Assembly (NCBI RefSeq): GCF_016879755.1
Contig: NZ_WOFU01000001.1
Location: forward strand, 992,001-1,056,000
Length of the DNA stretch: 64,000 bases
Reading direction: 5' to 3'
Source of the DNA: Bacillus sp. B15-48
Lineage (GTDB): Bacteria; Bacillota; Bacilli; Bacillales; Cytobacillaceae
Shown here in pieces: positions 19,559-29,156 of the stretch; positions within the stretch are counted from its first letter, which is position 1, and the number at the start of each line of letters is the position of its first letter. The position numbers and the translations under genes are program-made. The notes below the pieces were generated by a model. That model was given only the letters and a program-made list of their open reading frames with translations, had not been told where the DNA came from and did no database searches.

Positions 19559-19637
19559 TACGGTCACATCCTACAGGATTAAATGTTTAAAAAGTATGTA
19601 CGTACTCATTATATATTTATTTTACCAAGATAGAAAT

Positions 19638-19674
19638 GGAAAAATGGCTTGTAATTGCTACAAGCCATTTTTCC
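19638..19674. terminator. Bidirectional terminator after the acyl-CoA operon
   Basis: AAAAATGGCTTGTA and TACAAGCCATTTTT arms around a 5-nt loop, 16 bp past the stop of the TetR gene, with T-runs both ways. Confidence 0.9.
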
Positions 19675-19689
19675 TTGTCCCGCCTAGTT

Positions 19690-20313
19690 TTATTTCGTTT
19701 GCTTCATTCCATGAAAAAGCAGGTCAATTTGCAAGTCGATATACTCTTGCAGGGAAAATTCTTTTTGCAACGCCCAGCGCCGGAACGCCCACATTTGTCC
19801 TTGAACAAAGATGTTATGAGCAATCATCTTAATCTGACTTTCGGTTAAGTGAAGTTCTCCCTTGTCAACACAACTTTTAATCACATCTTCAAACATTCCG
19901 ACCATCGCGATTTCTTTATTTAAAACAGATGGGAGCGTGTCCTTCGTCAGCGATTTTGCTTCCTGGTACATGACGAGGACTTCTTCCTCCATCTCCGCCA
20001 TCTGCTGGAAATAAAAGAAAATGCCTCGCTTCAGACTTGCCACCGTTCCTTGATTCGTATCTAAATCTTTTTGCAGTTGATCGCGAATCTCGTCATACAT
20101 CCTGTCAACAACTAAATATAAAATGTCTTCCTTTTTTCGGATATATTCGTAGAGTGTGCCGATACTAAAGCCTGAAGCACTGGCAATTTCCCTTGTCGTC
20201 GTGCGATGAAATCCTTTTTCCTTAAAAAGGTTCACCGCCCCTTTTATCATTTGATCACGTCTTTTTTTAATTAGGCGCTCATCTTTTACCGAGGCGTACA
20301 CCTCCCGTTTCAT
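19690..20313 (-). CDS. TetR-family regulator of the fatty-acid oxidation cluster
   Basis: A 207-residue repressor-type protein. The N-terminal helix-turn-helix region is TREIASASGFSIGTLYEYIRKKE in character (visible as TTREIASASGFSIGTLYEY), preceded by AVNLFKEKGFHRT. The larger C-terminal part would hold the acyl-CoA or other effector. It is the last gene of the thiolase-hbd-acdA cluster, 24 bp after acdA. Two near-identical 18-bp palindromes before fadF and the thiolase gene are the likely targets. It resembles the FadR group in role; I cannot confirm orthology. Confidence 0.85.
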   Translation of the reverse strand: MKREVYASVKDERLIKKRRDQMIKGAVNLFKEKGFHRTTTREIASASGFSIGTLYEYIRKKEDILYLVVDRMYDEIRDQLQKDLDTNQGTVASLKRGIFFYFQQMAEMEEEVLVMYQEAKSLTKDTLPSVLNKEIAMVGMFEDVIKSCVDKGELHLTESQIKMIAHNIFVQGQMWAFRRWALQKEFSLQEYIDLQIDLLFHGMKQTK

Positions 20314-20337
20314 GCTATTTGATCCCCCTTATATGAT

Positions 20338-21462
20338 TTAAGTCGTTAACATTCTTGAGATGACAAGACGCTGGATTTCCTGTGTTCCTTCATAAATTTG
20401 GGTGATTTTTGCATCACGCATGAAACGCTCAACTGGATATTCCTTCGTATAACCATAGCCGCCAAACACTTGAACCGCTTCAGTTGTCACCTTCATCGCT
20501 GTATCTCCAGCAAATAACTTAGACATCGCCGACTCTTTTCCGTAAGGCAGTCCAACCGATTCTAGCCATGCAGCCTGATAGGTTAATAGTCTTGCAGCTT
20601 CTACTTGTGTTGCCATATCTGCTAGTTTAAAACTAACCCCCTGTTGTTTGGCAATCGGCTTCCCAAACTGGATGCGTCCTTTCGCATATTCGACAGCTGA
20701 ATCTAAAGCACCTTGGGCAATTCCGACAGCTTGTGCGGCAATTCCATTTCGACCGCCATCAAGCGTCATCATCGCTACTTTAAAACCCTCGCCCACTTGT
20801 CCAAGAACATTTTCTTTCGGAACACGGCAATCTTCGAAAATAAGTTCCGTCGTCGGTGACGAACGAATTCCCATTTTCTTTTCTTTCTTCCCTACAGAAA
20901 AGCCTGGGAACTCACTTTCAACGATAAACGCTGTCGTTCCTTCTTCTGCGACCGCAAACACGATATAAATGCCTGCTTCACCGCCATTGGTGATGAAAAT
21001 TTTCGCCCCATTAAGGATATACTCGTCGCCAACTAGTTTGGCCGTTGTTTTCATGCCGCCAGCATCAGAACCGCTTCCAGGTTCCGTTAAACCGTAAGCT
21101 CCAATAATCTCACCTTGAGCCATTGGTCTTAAATACTTCTGTTTCTGCTCTTCTGTACCGAATTTGAAAATTGGCCAACCTGCCAACGATGTATGTGCGG
21201 ATAATGTCACGCCTGTAGATGCACAGACACGCGAAAGCTCTTCAATGGTAATACAGTACGCTAAATAATCGCTGCCAATTCCGCCATACTCCTCCGGCCA
21301 CGGAATACCTGTAAGGCCAAGCTCCGCCATTTTATCGAAAATACCGCGGTCAAAGGTTTCCTCCTCATCACGTACAGCAGCAGATGGTGCAACCTCATTG
21401 TTAGCAAAATCGCGGACCATTTTACGAATCATTTCATGTTCTTCAGTTAATTTAAAATTCAT
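20338..21462 (-). CDS. acdA: Short-chain acyl-CoA dehydrogenase AcdA
   Basis: FAD enzyme that oxidises acyl-CoA to enoyl-CoA and passes electrons to ETF. The 374-residue protein has the [14 protein letters not shown] flavin/substrate segment, [11 protein letters not shown], the [19 protein letters not shown] motif, and the catalytic glutamate in [11 protein letters not shown] near the C-terminus, the position found in short-chain (butyryl-CoA) forms. Part of a minus-strand cluster; in B. subtilis acdA also stands between rpoE and fadF. Confidence 0.94.
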   Translation of the reverse strand: MNFKLTEEHEMIRKMVRDFANNEVAPSAAVRDEEETFDRGIFDKMAELGLTGIPWPEEYGGIGSDYLAYCITIEELSRVCASTGVTLSAHTSLAGWPIFKFGTEEQKQKYLRPMAQGEIIGAYGLTEPGSGSDAGGMKTTAKLVGDEYILNGAKIFITNGGEAGIYIVFAVAEEGTTAFIVESEFPGFSVGKKEKKMGIRSSPTTELIFEDCRVPKENVLGQVGEGFKVAMMTLDGGRNGIAAQAVGIAQGALDSAVEYAKGRIQFGKPIAKQQGVSFKLADMATQVEAARLLTYQAAWLESVGLPYGKESAMSKLFAGDTAMKVTTEAVQVFGGYGYTKEYPVERFMRDAKITQIYEGTQEIQRLVISRMLTT

Positions 21463-21489
21463 CTCAATTCCCCCACTATTTTCTAATTT

Positions 21490-21735
21490 TTTTCCGAATT
21501 CATGCTTTTATTCGTATATTTTCATTGCCGAATTCATGCTGTTATTCGGATTCTTTCTTTTGCTAGATTCATGCTGTGCTTGGCTTTTTTCTTTGCGAGC
21601 TCATGCTGTGATTTGTATTTTTCTTTGCGAGATTCTTGCAACAATTGGTATTTTTCTTTGCGTAATTCTTGCAACAATTTTTATTTTCCTTTGCGTAATT
21701 CTTGCAGCAATTTGTATGTTTCTTTGCATAATGCT
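21490..21735. repeat. Tandem 33-bp degenerate repeat between acdA and hbd
   Basis: At least six units such as TTTGCGTAATTCTTGCAACA plus about 13 bp, with a 33-bp period in the best part (about 21610-21725) and more decayed units to the left. The last unit runs into the hbd stop codon. Because 33 is a multiple of three, several frames stay open through it. One minus-strand frame (21601-21729) would make 42 residues of an 11-residue basic repeat, but has no ribosome site. Confidence 0.8.
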
Positions 21736-21736
21736 G

Positions 21737-22588
21737 TTATTCGTATTGATAGAAACCGCGACCCGTTTTGCGTCCAAGGTAGCCAGCTTTTACATATTTC
21801 CTTAATAATGGACAAGGACGATATTTCGGGTCACCATACCCTTCGTAAAGCGTTTCCAATACAAAAAGACAAGTATCTAAACCGATTAAGTCGGCTAGCT
21901 TCAGTGGACCCATCGGATGGTTCATTCCTAGCTTCATTACCTCATCGATTGCTTCCTTTGTCGCAATCCCTTCATTTAAAACAAAGATTGCTTCATTGAT
22001 CATCGGCACTAAAATCCGGTTTGAGACAAATCCTGGAGCATCATTCACTTCCACTGGCACCTTGCCAATCGTTTTCGTTACGTCTTCAACTGTTTTGTAC
22101 ACCTCATCGATTGTCGCAAGTCCACGGATGATTTCGACGAGCTTCATCACAGGCACCGGATTCATAAAATGCATGCCAATCACTCGTTCTGGGCGTTTCG
22201 TCGCCGCAGCAATTTCTGTAATCGGCAACGAAGATGTATTCGTTGCTAAAATCGCATGTGCTGGGGTAATTTCATCAAGTTGGGCAAAAATCGCCGCTTT
22301 AATTTCCATGTTTTCAACTGCAGCTTCAATGACGAGATCAACTGTTTTAGCATCATCGATATTCGTTGAGGCCGTTAACCGGTCACTGATCTCTTGTACC
22401 TGCTTTGCTGTTAGCCGTCCCTTTTCAACTTGGCGCAATAAATTTTTCTTGATTCCTCCGAGACCACGTTCGACAAACTCGGCCTTCAAGTCATTCAAAA
22501 TTACTTTATACCCAGCTGCCGCACATACTTGAGCAATCCCTGATCCCATCTGTCCAGCACCTATTACCATAATTTGTTGTACGTCCAT
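21737..22588 (-). CDS. hbd: 3-hydroxybutyryl-CoA dehydrogenase
   Basis: NAD(P)-dependent oxidation of 3-hydroxyacyl-CoA to 3-ketoacyl-CoA, or its reverse. The 283-residue protein has the Rossmann loop VIGAGQMGSGIAQVCAAAGY, the NTSSLPIT and HFMNPVPVM catalytic segments, and the C-terminal domain ending KTGRGFYQYE. It sits between a thiolase and an acyl-CoA dehydrogenase, giving three steps of short-chain beta-oxidation. This gene and the thiolase are extra compared with the B. subtilis acdA-fadF order. AGGGGGAG ribosome site. Confidence 0.94.
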   Translation of the reverse strand: MDVQQIMVIGAGQMGSGIAQVCAAAGYKVILNDLKAEFVERGLGGIKKNLLRQVEKGRLTAKQVQEISDRLTASTNIDDAKTVDLVIEAAVENMEIKAAIFAQLDEITPAHAILATNTSSLPITEIAAATKRPERVIGMHFMNPVPVMKLVEIIRGLATIDEVYKTVEDVTKTIGKVPVEVNDAPGFVSNRILVPMINEAIFVLNEGIATKEAIDEVMKLGMNHPMGPLKLADLIGLDTCLFVLETLYEGYGDPKYRPCPLLRKYVKAGYLGRKTGRGFYQYE

Positions 22589-22615
22589 GTTGCTCCCCCT
22601 ATCTATGACTCTCGT

Positions 22616-23800
22616 TTATGATTTAACTTCGATCATGATTGCATCGCCTTGACCACCGCCGGAACAAATCGCAGCAATCCCAATGCCACCTCCACGGCGC
22701 TTTAACTCATTCATTAACGTTAAAATAATTCGTGCACCACTCGCGCCAATCGGATGGCCAAGCGCTACTGCTCCACCATTTACATTGATTTTTTCTGGGT
22801 CGAGCCCGGCAATTTGCTTGCTGGCAAGCGCAACAGCTGCAAATGCTTCATTAATTTCAAATAAATCGATTTCATCAACGGTCTTACCTGATTTTTTTAA
22901 TAGTTCATTAATGACGATTCCTGGTGTTTTCGGGAAATCCTTCGCTTCCGTCGCAATCGCTGTATGGGCAAGGATGATTGCTTCTGGCTTCCTGCCTTCT
23001 TTGGTAGCACGTTCTTCGCTCATCAACACAAGTGCAGCTGCTCCATCATTGATTCCTGGTGCATTGCCAGCAGTAATTGTGCCGTCATGGTCAAACACAG
23101 GTCTTAACTTTTGCAAGCCTTCAAATGAAGTATTTTTACGCGGCGCTTCATCTTTGTCAAAAAGGACTGGTTCCCCTTTTCGCTGCGGCACTTCAATCGG
23201 AACGATTTCCTCTGCAAACACACCTTTTTCAATCGCTTCTAACGCTCTTTGGTGGCTTCTTAATGCCCACTCATCTTGAGCGGCACGGCTAATTTCCAGT
23301 TCAGCAGCGACGCCATTTCCATAGGTCCCCATATGAACACCTGTAAATGAACATGTGAGCCCGTCATGAATCATTAAATCTTTCACTTGACCATCACCCA
23401 TTTTTAATCCCCAGCGTGCTTTCGGCATCGCATATGGGGCATTGCTCATTGATTCCATTCCTCCGGCAACGATGACTTCCTCCTCGCCTGAGCGGATGAG
23501 CACATCCCCGAGGGTAACGCTCCGCATTCCTGAAGCACATACTTTATTGATAAGTTCTGTGCGAACTTCCCACGGAATGCCAGCGTTTCTCGATGCTTGT
23601 CGCGATGGAAGCTGACCTTGTCCTCCTTGAAGAACATTTCCAAGAATGACTTCTCCGATGTCGGTAGGTGCTATATTTGCTCGCTCCAACGCCGCTTTAA
23701 TAGCAAAACCGCCTAATTCTGATGCAGTAAAGCCACTTAAGCCACCTCCTAATTTTCCGAAAGCTGTTCTCGCTCCTGCTAAAATAACTGTTTTTGCCAT
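22616..23800 (-). CDS. mmgA: Acetyl-CoA acetyltransferase (thiolase)
   Basis: Thiolytic cleavage of 3-ketoacyl-CoA, or condensation of two acetyl-CoA. The 394-residue product has the nucleophilic cysteine in NKVCASGMRSV, NGGAVALGHPIGASGARI with the active histidine, and the second cysteine in AAICSGGGQGDAI. I chose the ATG at 23800, which has GGGGGAAGGAAG upstream. Catabolic or biosynthetic use cannot be told apart, but the neighbours point to fatty-acid use. A palindrome matching the one before fadF lies 24 bp upstream. Confidence 0.94.
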   Translation of the reverse strand: MAKTVILAGARTAFGKLGGGLSGFTASELGGFAIKAALERANIAPTDIGEVILGNVLQGGQGQLPSRQASRNAGIPWEVRTELINKVCASGMRSVTLGDVLIRSGEEEVIVAGGMESMSNAPYAMPKARWGLKMGDGQVKDLMIHDGLTCSFTGVHMGTYGNGVAAELEISRAAQDEWALRSHQRALEAIEKGVFAEEIVPIEVPQRKGEPVLFDKDEAPRKNTSFEGLQKLRPVFDHDGTITAGNAPGINDGAAALVLMSEERATKEGRKPEAIILAHTAIATEAKDFPKTPGIVINELLKKSGKTVDEIDLFEINEAFAAVALASKQIAGLDPEKINVNGGAVALGHPIGASGARIILTLMNELKRRGGGIGIAAICSGGGQGDAIMIEVKS

Positions 23801-23823
23801 CTTCCTTCCCCCTTTTTCGTTGT

Positions 23824-23841
23824 CGACTGAACGCTCGCTCG
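23824..23841 (-). promoter_or_regulatory. TetR-type operator before the thiolase gene
   Basis: Minus strand CGAGCGAGCGTTCAGTCG matches 15 of 18 bases of the palindrome at 26179-26196. It lies 24-41 bp before the thiolase start. Confidence 0.65.
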
Positions 23842-23967
23842 ACATCAGCGCGCATCAATTCCCATTTCCCTTTTAAAAAAGATCCATGTTTCCGCAAAGA
23901 ATCACCCTTCGCGGAAACACGTTTTTGCTGTCTAGCCAGATATGATTAAATTTTAATTGTGTGGAAC

Positions 23968-26088
23968 TTAAGATACGACCTTTTCGCCCTCACCGAAGAT
24001 CGATTTTTCAAGCAATTCTGCTACATCATACGTACTTACAGTATCTTCCACTTCTTTTGCCTTTGTTCCATCAGAAAGCATCGTTAAGCAATACGGACAG
24101 CCTGCTGAAATCACGGTCGGATTAACGGCAAGTGCCTGCTCTGTTCGAGCGACATTGATACGATGTCCAGTATCATCTTCCATCCACATCAAGCCACCGC
24201 CGGCCCCACAGCACATCGCTTCCTCACGATTACGCTCCAATTCCTTCAATTGAACACCAGGAATTGCTTTAATGATATCGCGCGGCGCGTCAAATACTTC
24301 GTTGTAACGGCCGAGATAACAAGAATCATGGAAGGCGATCGTTTCATCGATGGAATTTTTCGGAACAAGCTTTCCTTCTTTGACAAGCTCCGCTAACAAT
24401 TCCGTATGATGATAAACTTCCGCTTCAAAGCCAAAATCAGGGTACTCATTTTTAAAGATGTTATATGCATGCGGATCAATCGTGATGATTTTCTTGACAT
24501 CGTTTTTCTCAAACTCGGCAATATTATTTGTTGCTAACTCTTGGAAGAGGAACTCATTTCCAAGTCGTCTCGGTGTATCGCCGGAGTTCTTTTCTTTATT
24601 TCCTAAAATCGCAAACTTCACGCCGGCCTCATTTAATAATTTCGCAAAACTTAACGCAATCTTCTGACTTCTGTTGTCGAATGATCCCATTGAGCCGACC
24701 CAGAATAAGTATTCAAATTCGTCGCCTGCTTTTTTCACTTCTTTTACCGTCGGGATGACAACATCTTCACGAAGTGTACGCCAGTTTTCCTTCTCTTTAC
24801 GATTCAAGCCCCATGGGTTTCCTTGACGCTCGATATTCGTCATCGCACGCTGAGCATCAGGATCCATTTTCCCTTCTGTCAGAACGAGATAACGACGCAA
24901 ATCTATAATCTTTTCAACATGCTCGTTCATTACTGGACATTGGTCTTCACAGTTTCGGCATGTTGTACAAGCCCAAATTTCTTCTTCAGTAATAACTTCG
25001 CCAATTAGACTTGGTTCATAAGCAAGACCGACAGCTGCTTCTTCAGCACCCTTACCTGAACTCGCAAGTGCAAGGCGGTTTCCGGTTGTATTCGCAAAGG
25101 CAAATGCCGGTACCCAAGGCTGCTTTGAAGTGACCGCGGCACCATAATTCGTCAGATGGTCACGCATTTTTACAATTAAATCCATCGGCGATAACATTTT
25201 TCCTGTTCCTGTTGCTGGACACATATTTGTACAACGTCCACATTCAACACATGCGTAAAAATCAATCATTTGTTGTTGCGTATAGTCGGTGATTTTTCCG
25301 ACCCCGAATGATTCTGCTTCTTCGTCTTCAAAATCAATTTTCGAAAGTTTTCCTATTGAACCGTTTTTCTTAACAAAAATATTGACCATTGCAAGGAGCT
25401 CGTGGAATTGCTTTGATTGCGGAACGAACACCATAAATGAGAAGACAACCAACATGTGAACCCACCACATCGCATAAAATAAAACCTGCCCTGCAGTTGC
25501 GCCAACACCAGCAAATAAAACGGCAACAATTCCAGAAAACGGTGCATAAACAAAGTTTGGCTCCATTCCTAGCATTACTTGTTCAAAACCTAAGCCTAAA
25601 AGAATCGAAAAGGATAGGATAAACAAAGCGATATAGACAAATGCTGCTTTTCCATCACGCTTCCATTGTAGGCGATTTAGTTTTTCGCCATAGCGACGGT
25701 AAAATGCATAGATAATTGCCACCATCATCAAAAATGTTGTCCACTCCTGGATGAGACTGAAATATTTATGCGCAGCACCTAGAGGAAATTCATATCCATT
25801 AATAAACCCTTTTATAATTAACTCGAGGAGTCCTACTTGGATAATAAAAAACCCATAAAATAAAATAAGATGCATAATACCGCTTTTCTTATCTTTAAAT
25901 ACTTTCCGCTGTCCAAAAGCATTAATTAACAGTGCGTTGACCCTTTCTTTTAAGTCGAGAGTAAACTCTGATTTTTTCCCGAGCTTAATATACTGGATTC
26001 TTGTCATGATGACATAGACAAATAAACTGATCGCATAAACAATGACAAAGATAAGCGCGATCAAGTTAATCCATAGAAGACCACTCAT
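23968..26088 (-). CDS. fadF: Membrane iron-sulfur oxidoreductase FadF (ETF:quinone reductase candidate)
   Basis: A 706-residue membrane protein that, from family knowledge, is thought to carry electrons from acyl-CoA dehydrogenase/ETF to quinones. The N-terminal quarter has about five or six membrane helices. Two 4Fe-4S motifs follow (CVECGRCTNMCP and CTTCRNCEDQCP), then two CCG domains of heterodisulfide-reductase type (HDSCYLGRYNE, EAMCCGAGGG and the final SAGCPYC). I chose the ATG at 26088 (MSGLLWINL), with AAAGGGGT 7 nt upstream. Its promoter overlaps a TetR-type operator. Confidence 0.9.
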   Translation of the reverse strand: MSGLLWINLIALIFVIVYAISLFVYVIMTRIQYIKLGKKSEFTLDLKERVNALLINAFGQRKVFKDKKSGIMHLILFYGFFIIQVGLLELIIKGFINGYEFPLGAAHKYFSLIQEWTTFLMMVAIIYAFYRRYGEKLNRLQWKRDGKAAFVYIALFILSFSILLGLGFEQVMLGMEPNFVYAPFSGIVAVLFAGVGATAGQVLFYAMWWVHMLVVFSFMVFVPQSKQFHELLAMVNIFVKKNGSIGKLSKIDFEDEEAESFGVGKITDYTQQQMIDFYACVECGRCTNMCPATGTGKMLSPMDLIVKMRDHLTNYGAAVTSKQPWVPAFAFANTTGNRLALASSGKGAEEAAVGLAYEPSLIGEVITEEEIWACTTCRNCEDQCPVMNEHVEKIIDLRRYLVLTEGKMDPDAQRAMTNIERQGNPWGLNRKEKENWRTLREDVVIPTVKEVKKAGDEFEYLFWVGSMGSFDNRSQKIALSFAKLLNEAGVKFAILGNKEKNSGDTPRRLGNEFLFQELATNNIAEFEKNDVKKIITIDPHAYNIFKNEYPDFGFEAEVYHHTELLAELVKEGKLVPKNSIDETIAFHDSCYLGRYNEVFDAPRDIIKAIPGVQLKELERNREEAMCCGAGGGLMWMEDDTGHRINVARTEQALAVNPTVISAGCPYCLTMLSDGTKAKEVEDTVSTYDVAELLEKSIFGEGEKVVS

Positions 26089-26169
26089 TTTTTTACCCCT
26101 TTCTTTTTTGTTTTTTATTATACATGAAAATTTCAAAAGAATAAAATTTTCAGAAAATATCTTATCTCT

Positions 26170-26197
26170 ATTATAATATGAGCGAGCGCTCAGTCAA
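26170..26197 (-). promoter_or_regulatory. fadF promoter with a TetR-type operator in its spacer
   Basis: Minus strand: TTGACT (26192-26197), 16-bp spacer, TATAAT (26170-26175). The palindrome TGAGCGAGCGCTCAGTCA (26179-26196 on the plus strand) fills the spacer and overlaps the -35. Its TGA-N2-GA ... TCA-N-TCA layout resembles the FadR operator of B. subtilis as I remember it. Confidence 0.75.
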
Positions 26198-26324
26198 CCA
26201 TTTTTTATAAAAATTTACTATTTCTTTCCTTGTTGTCTTACGGTCATATATATTGTCTTTTCGGTAACAATAATAAAAACCCTGCATTTCCTTGTAAAAC
26301 TTTAAATAAAGGAGCCGGATTGCT

Positions 26325-27524
26325 GTGGAGATTGCATTTTGGATACTAGTCATTTTAATTGGCATCACCCTATTGCTGGCACTCGACTTTACCATTGGAA
26401 GAAGACTTCATCTTGCTAAGGTGAATAAAACGTATTTTCCTGTAAGAAAGAGTCAGCTTGGCATCTTCACACACGGACCGGAACTGTTTGAAGATTATTT
26501 TGCCGAGTTGAGAAAAGCAAAAGAGCATATTCATATCCTGTTTTATATCGTTAAAAATGATGAAATCAGTCATAAATTCCTCGCGATTTTAAAAGAAAAA
26601 GCGAAGGAAGGCGTCGAAGTTCGCCTGCTTGTTGATTGGGTTGGCTGCAGCATCTCACGAAAAAACATTAAAAAGTTAAAAGCGCACGGTATCGAATTCT
26701 CGTACAGCCAAGTTCCAAAGTTTCCGTTTTTATTTTACAACTCGCAAATTAGAAACCACCGCAAAATTACTGTCATCGATGGCAAAATTGGCTATGCGGG
26801 CGGATATAATGTCGGCAATGAATACGTCGATCAAGATAAAAAGTTAAATCCATGGCGTGATTACCATCTAAAGCTGACTGGCGAAGGCATACAGGATTTA
26901 CAGAAAAAATTCCTTTTAGATTGGGAACGCGCCACAAAAGTCAATTTGCTGCATAACCAACAATATTTTCCTTCCTTACAACAAGGAGAAACCCGTCATC
27001 AATTTGTTCCGTCAGAAGGTAAACAATTAGAGGCAATTTTAGATGAATTACTTTCGGTGGCCGAACGTTCGATATTCATCGGTACCCCGTATTTTATTCC
27101 GAGTGAAAAAGTTTTTAACCGACTGCTTTCTGCACTTGATCGTGGCATATCAATTACCATTCTCGTCCCCTTTAAGGCCGACCATATCCTCGTGAAGGAA
27201 GCTTCATATACGTATTTGCGCAAGCTCATTAAAAAAGGGGCCTCCGTCTATCAGTATAAAAAAGGCTTTTATCATGCAAAAGTCCTTGTCATCGACGATA
27301 AATTTTGCGACCTCGGCACTGCCAATTTTGATAAACGCAGCATGTTCTTAAATTTTGAGCTAAATTGTTTAATTTTTAATCGTGAGTTCATTGAACGGGT
27401 GCAGACGATTTTGCATCAAGACTTGCAAGATTCACGTCCAGTTGCCCTAAGAGATTTGAACCGCTTCAATCCGTTCAGGAGTTTAAAAGAACGAGCCGCA
27501 CAGACGGTCTCCTATTTTTTATAA
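26325..27524 (+). CDS. clsB: Cardiolipin synthase-type phospholipase D protein (YwjE/ClsB)
   Basis: Phosphatidyl transfer at the membrane. The 399-residue protein has one N-terminal membrane segment (about residues 1-22) rather than the two of the main cardiolipin synthase, and two HKD motifs: [11 protein letters not shown] with [11 protein letters not shown], and [11 protein letters not shown] with GTANFDKRS. Start is a GTG at 26325 with AAAGGAG about 10 nt upstream. Next to uvsE on the same strand, as ywjE-ywjD in B. subtilis. It is divergent from fadF. Confidence 0.9.
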   Translation: MEIAFWILVILIGITLLLALDFTIGRRLHLAKVNKTYFPVRKSQLGIFTHGPELFEDYFAELRKAKEHIHILFYIVKNDEISHKFLAILKEKAKEGVEVRLLVDWVGCSISRKNIKKLKAHGIEFSYSQVPKFPFLFYNSQIRNHRKITVIDGKIGYAGGYNVGNEYVDQDKKLNPWRDYHLKLTGEGIQDLQKKFLLDWERATKVNLLHNQQYFPSLQQGETRHQFVPSEGKQLEAILDELLSVAERSIFIGTPYFIPSEKVFNRLLSALDRGISITILVPFKADHILVKEASYTYLRKLIKKGASVYQYKKGFYHAKVLVIDDKFCDLGTANFDKRSMFLNFELNCLIFNREFIERVQTILHQDLQDSRPVALRDLNRFNPFRSLKERAAQTVSYFL

Positions 27525-27550
27525 GGTTCTTATGTGGAAAGGAGTTTACC

Positions 27551-28504
27551 ATGTTCATCCGCTTCGGTTATGTTTCAACGGCGATTTCCTTATGGGAAGC
27601 CTCCCCATCACGAACGATGACCTTCACCCGCTATCGCCAATTACCAAAAGCGGAGCGGATGGAAAAGCTTTTGACCATAACACGCCTCAATCTTGAAAGT
27701 ACAGAACGAATGATTCATTATAATCTTGCTCATCAACTTCCATTGTATCGGTTTTCTAGTTCCATCGTCCCACTCGCGACCCATCCAGAGGTGCGCTGGG
27801 ACTTTGTTACTCCGTTTGTAGATGAATGGCGGCGAATCGGAAACCTCGCCAAAGCAAAGGGGTTGCGGACAAGCTTTCACCCAAATCAATATACACTTTT
27901 TACATCGACAAGACCCGAAGTCTCCGACAATGCCGTCATCGATATGAGCTATCATTACGAGATGCTTGAAGCAATGGGGTTAGAAAACGATGCGGTCATC
28001 AATATTCATATTGGCGGCGCCTACGGAAATAAGCCAGAGACATTGGTTCGCTTTCATAAAAATTTACAAAAGCTGCCGCTGGCGATTAAACATCGGATGA
28101 CATTGGAAAACGACGATAAAACATATGATGCTGAGGAAACATGGCGGACTTGTCAAAAAGAGGAGATACCGTTCGTGTTTGATTACCATCATCACATGGC
28201 CAATCCTTGTGAAATGCCGCTTGAGGAGCTGCTTCCTGCCTGCTTCTCTACATGGAAGCGAATCGGCATGCGCCCAAAAATCCATCTTTCGTCCCCAAAG
28301 TCGGAAAGCGCCTATCGTGCCCATGCCGATTATGTTGATGTTGAATTTGTTAAACCACTCATCAAGATCGTCCGTGAACTCGGCGAAGATGTCGATTTTA
28401 TGATTGAAGCAAAACGAAAAGACCAAGCCGCCTTGGCCTTGATCGAAAATCTAAGTAAAATCCGTGGCATCAAACGCATCACCGGCGGAGTTTTGGAGTG
28501 TTAG
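27551..28504 (+). CDS. uvsE: UV damage endonuclease UvsE
   Basis: Nicks DNA 5' of UV photoproducts, an excision pathway separate from UvrABC. The 317-residue protein is a TIM-barrel metal enzyme. It shows the family start ([19 protein letters not shown]), [21 protein letters not shown], the LENDD motif, and [11 protein letters not shown] with metal-binding histidines. It lies 26 bp after clsB. B. subtilis ywjD, a spore-linked gene, is the counterpart. A dispersed hairpin repeat starts right at its stop codon. Confidence 0.93.
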   Translation: MFIRFGYVSTAISLWEASPSRTMTFTRYRQLPKAERMEKLLTITRLNLESTERMIHYNLAHQLPLYRFSSSIVPLATHPEVRWDFVTPFVDEWRRIGNLAKAKGLRTSFHPNQYTLFTSTRPEVSDNAVIDMSYHYEMLEAMGLENDAVINIHIGGAYGNKPETLVRFHKNLQKLPLAIKHRMTLENDDKTYDAEETWRTCQKEEIPFVFDYHHHMANPCEMPLEELLPACFSTWKRIGMRPKIHLSSPKSESAYRAHADYVDVEFVKPLIKIVRELGEDVDFMIEAKRKDQAALALIENLSKIRGIKRITGGVLEC

Positions 28505-28545
28505 CGAAACAGGGGGACGGTTCTGCCGTTTCCCTAATTTTTTCC
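28503..28545 (+). repeat. 3'-end hairpin repeat, copy 3, at the uvsE stop
   Basis: GCGAAACAGGGGGACGGT then TCTGCCGTTTCCCTAA and six T. Same sequence, same orientation relative to the gene, and same position at the stop as the copies after ywjG and in tdk. Confidence 0.75.
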
Positions 28546-28553
28546 ATAACAAA

Positions 28554-28569
28554 CCCCCATTGCGGTAAC
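28554..28569 (+). repeat. Direct repeat left of the ferredoxin gene
   Basis: CCCCCATTGCGGTAAC, repeated exactly at 28987-29002 on the other side of the ferredoxin gene; both are followed within two bases by TTTAC. Confidence 0.7.
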
Positions 28570-28601
28570 AGTTTACCCACAGGCGCGGGTCCCCTAAAAA
28601 G

Positions 28602-28961
28602 TCATTTCGCCACCGCTTGACAAGCAAGACGGTAATGACTTTGGATCTGTTCATTTAATTTTTCCTCTTCGAGATGATTAGGTGGGTGAAGATGTGAATC
28701 TCCAGCTAATACTTTTACCTTACACTTCCCACATACGCCTTTATTACAGCTATATTTCAATGGAATCTTTTGCTCTAGGGCCGCAGCTAAAATTGAATGC
28801 CCTCTCATCACCTCTACATGAAAAGCCTGTTGTTTTTGTTCCACTTTTACCGTCCGTTTTGTTTCGCTGATTGCTTGTCTTTCGGAAGCTTCAGGTGGCT
28901 GAATGAATACGTGTTTATTTGTCACTCCATACTTTAACGAACCAATTGTTAATTTTTTCAT
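28602..28961 (-). CDS. 2Fe-2S ferredoxin with an encapsulin-targeting N-terminus
   Basis: A 119-residue electron carrier. The plant-type 2Fe-2S motif is Cys72-x4-Cys77-x2-Cys80 with Cys114 near the end. The first residues, KKLTIGSLK, almost repeat the C-terminal KKLTVGSLK of the nearby IMEF cargo, which is the encapsulin cargo-loading peptide. So this ferredoxin should be packed in or docked to the shell, from its N-terminus. A ferredoxin of this kind is known in IMEF encapsulin systems, where it is proposed to help release iron by reducing it. GGAAGGTGA ribosome site. Confidence 0.88.
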   Translation of the reverse strand: MKKLTIGSLKYGVTNKHVFIQPPEASERQAISETKRTVKVEQKQQAFHVEVMRGHSILAAALEQKIPLKYSCNKGVCGKCKVKVLAGDSHLHPPNHLEEEKLNEQIQSHYRLACQAVAK

Positions 28962-28986
28962 CTGTTCACCTTCCTTCGGTGTCTGA

Positions 28987-29002
28987 CCCCCATTGCGGTA
29001 AC
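28987..29002 (+). repeat. Direct repeat right of the ferredoxin gene
   Basis: Exact second copy of CCCCCATTGCGGTAAC. It is embedded in a GTCTGACCCCC context that itself recurs at about 29020-29032 (GGGGGTCTGACCCCC). Confidence 0.7.
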
Positions 29003-29059
29003 GCTTTACTTGAGCGGGGGTCTGACCCCCAATTTCAATATTTTGTCACAAGCCCCCTA

Positions 29060-29110
29060 TTGCCCTACGGTGTTTCCCTTTGTATAATAATGATAATGAA
29101 AATTATTCTC
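29060..29110 (+). promoter_or_regulatory. Promoter with a Fur box
   Basis: TTGCCC (29060-29065), 17 bp, TATAAT (29083-29088). Immediately after, GATAATGAAAATTATTCTC (29092-29110) matches 16 of 19 bases of the classical Fur box. Fur bound here would cover the start site and block the promoter when iron is plentiful. The divergent ferredoxin gene could also be affected. Confidence 0.82.
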
Positions 29111-29156
29111 AATGGCGCGGATGATTCCTTAATCGTTAAAAAGAGGAGATGAAAAC

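Noticed and set aside
21601-21729. A 42-residue peptide made of an 11-residue repeat
   Set aside because: No ribosome site, and open frames are expected from a 33-bp repeat in AT-rich DNA; kept only as a remark on the repeat.
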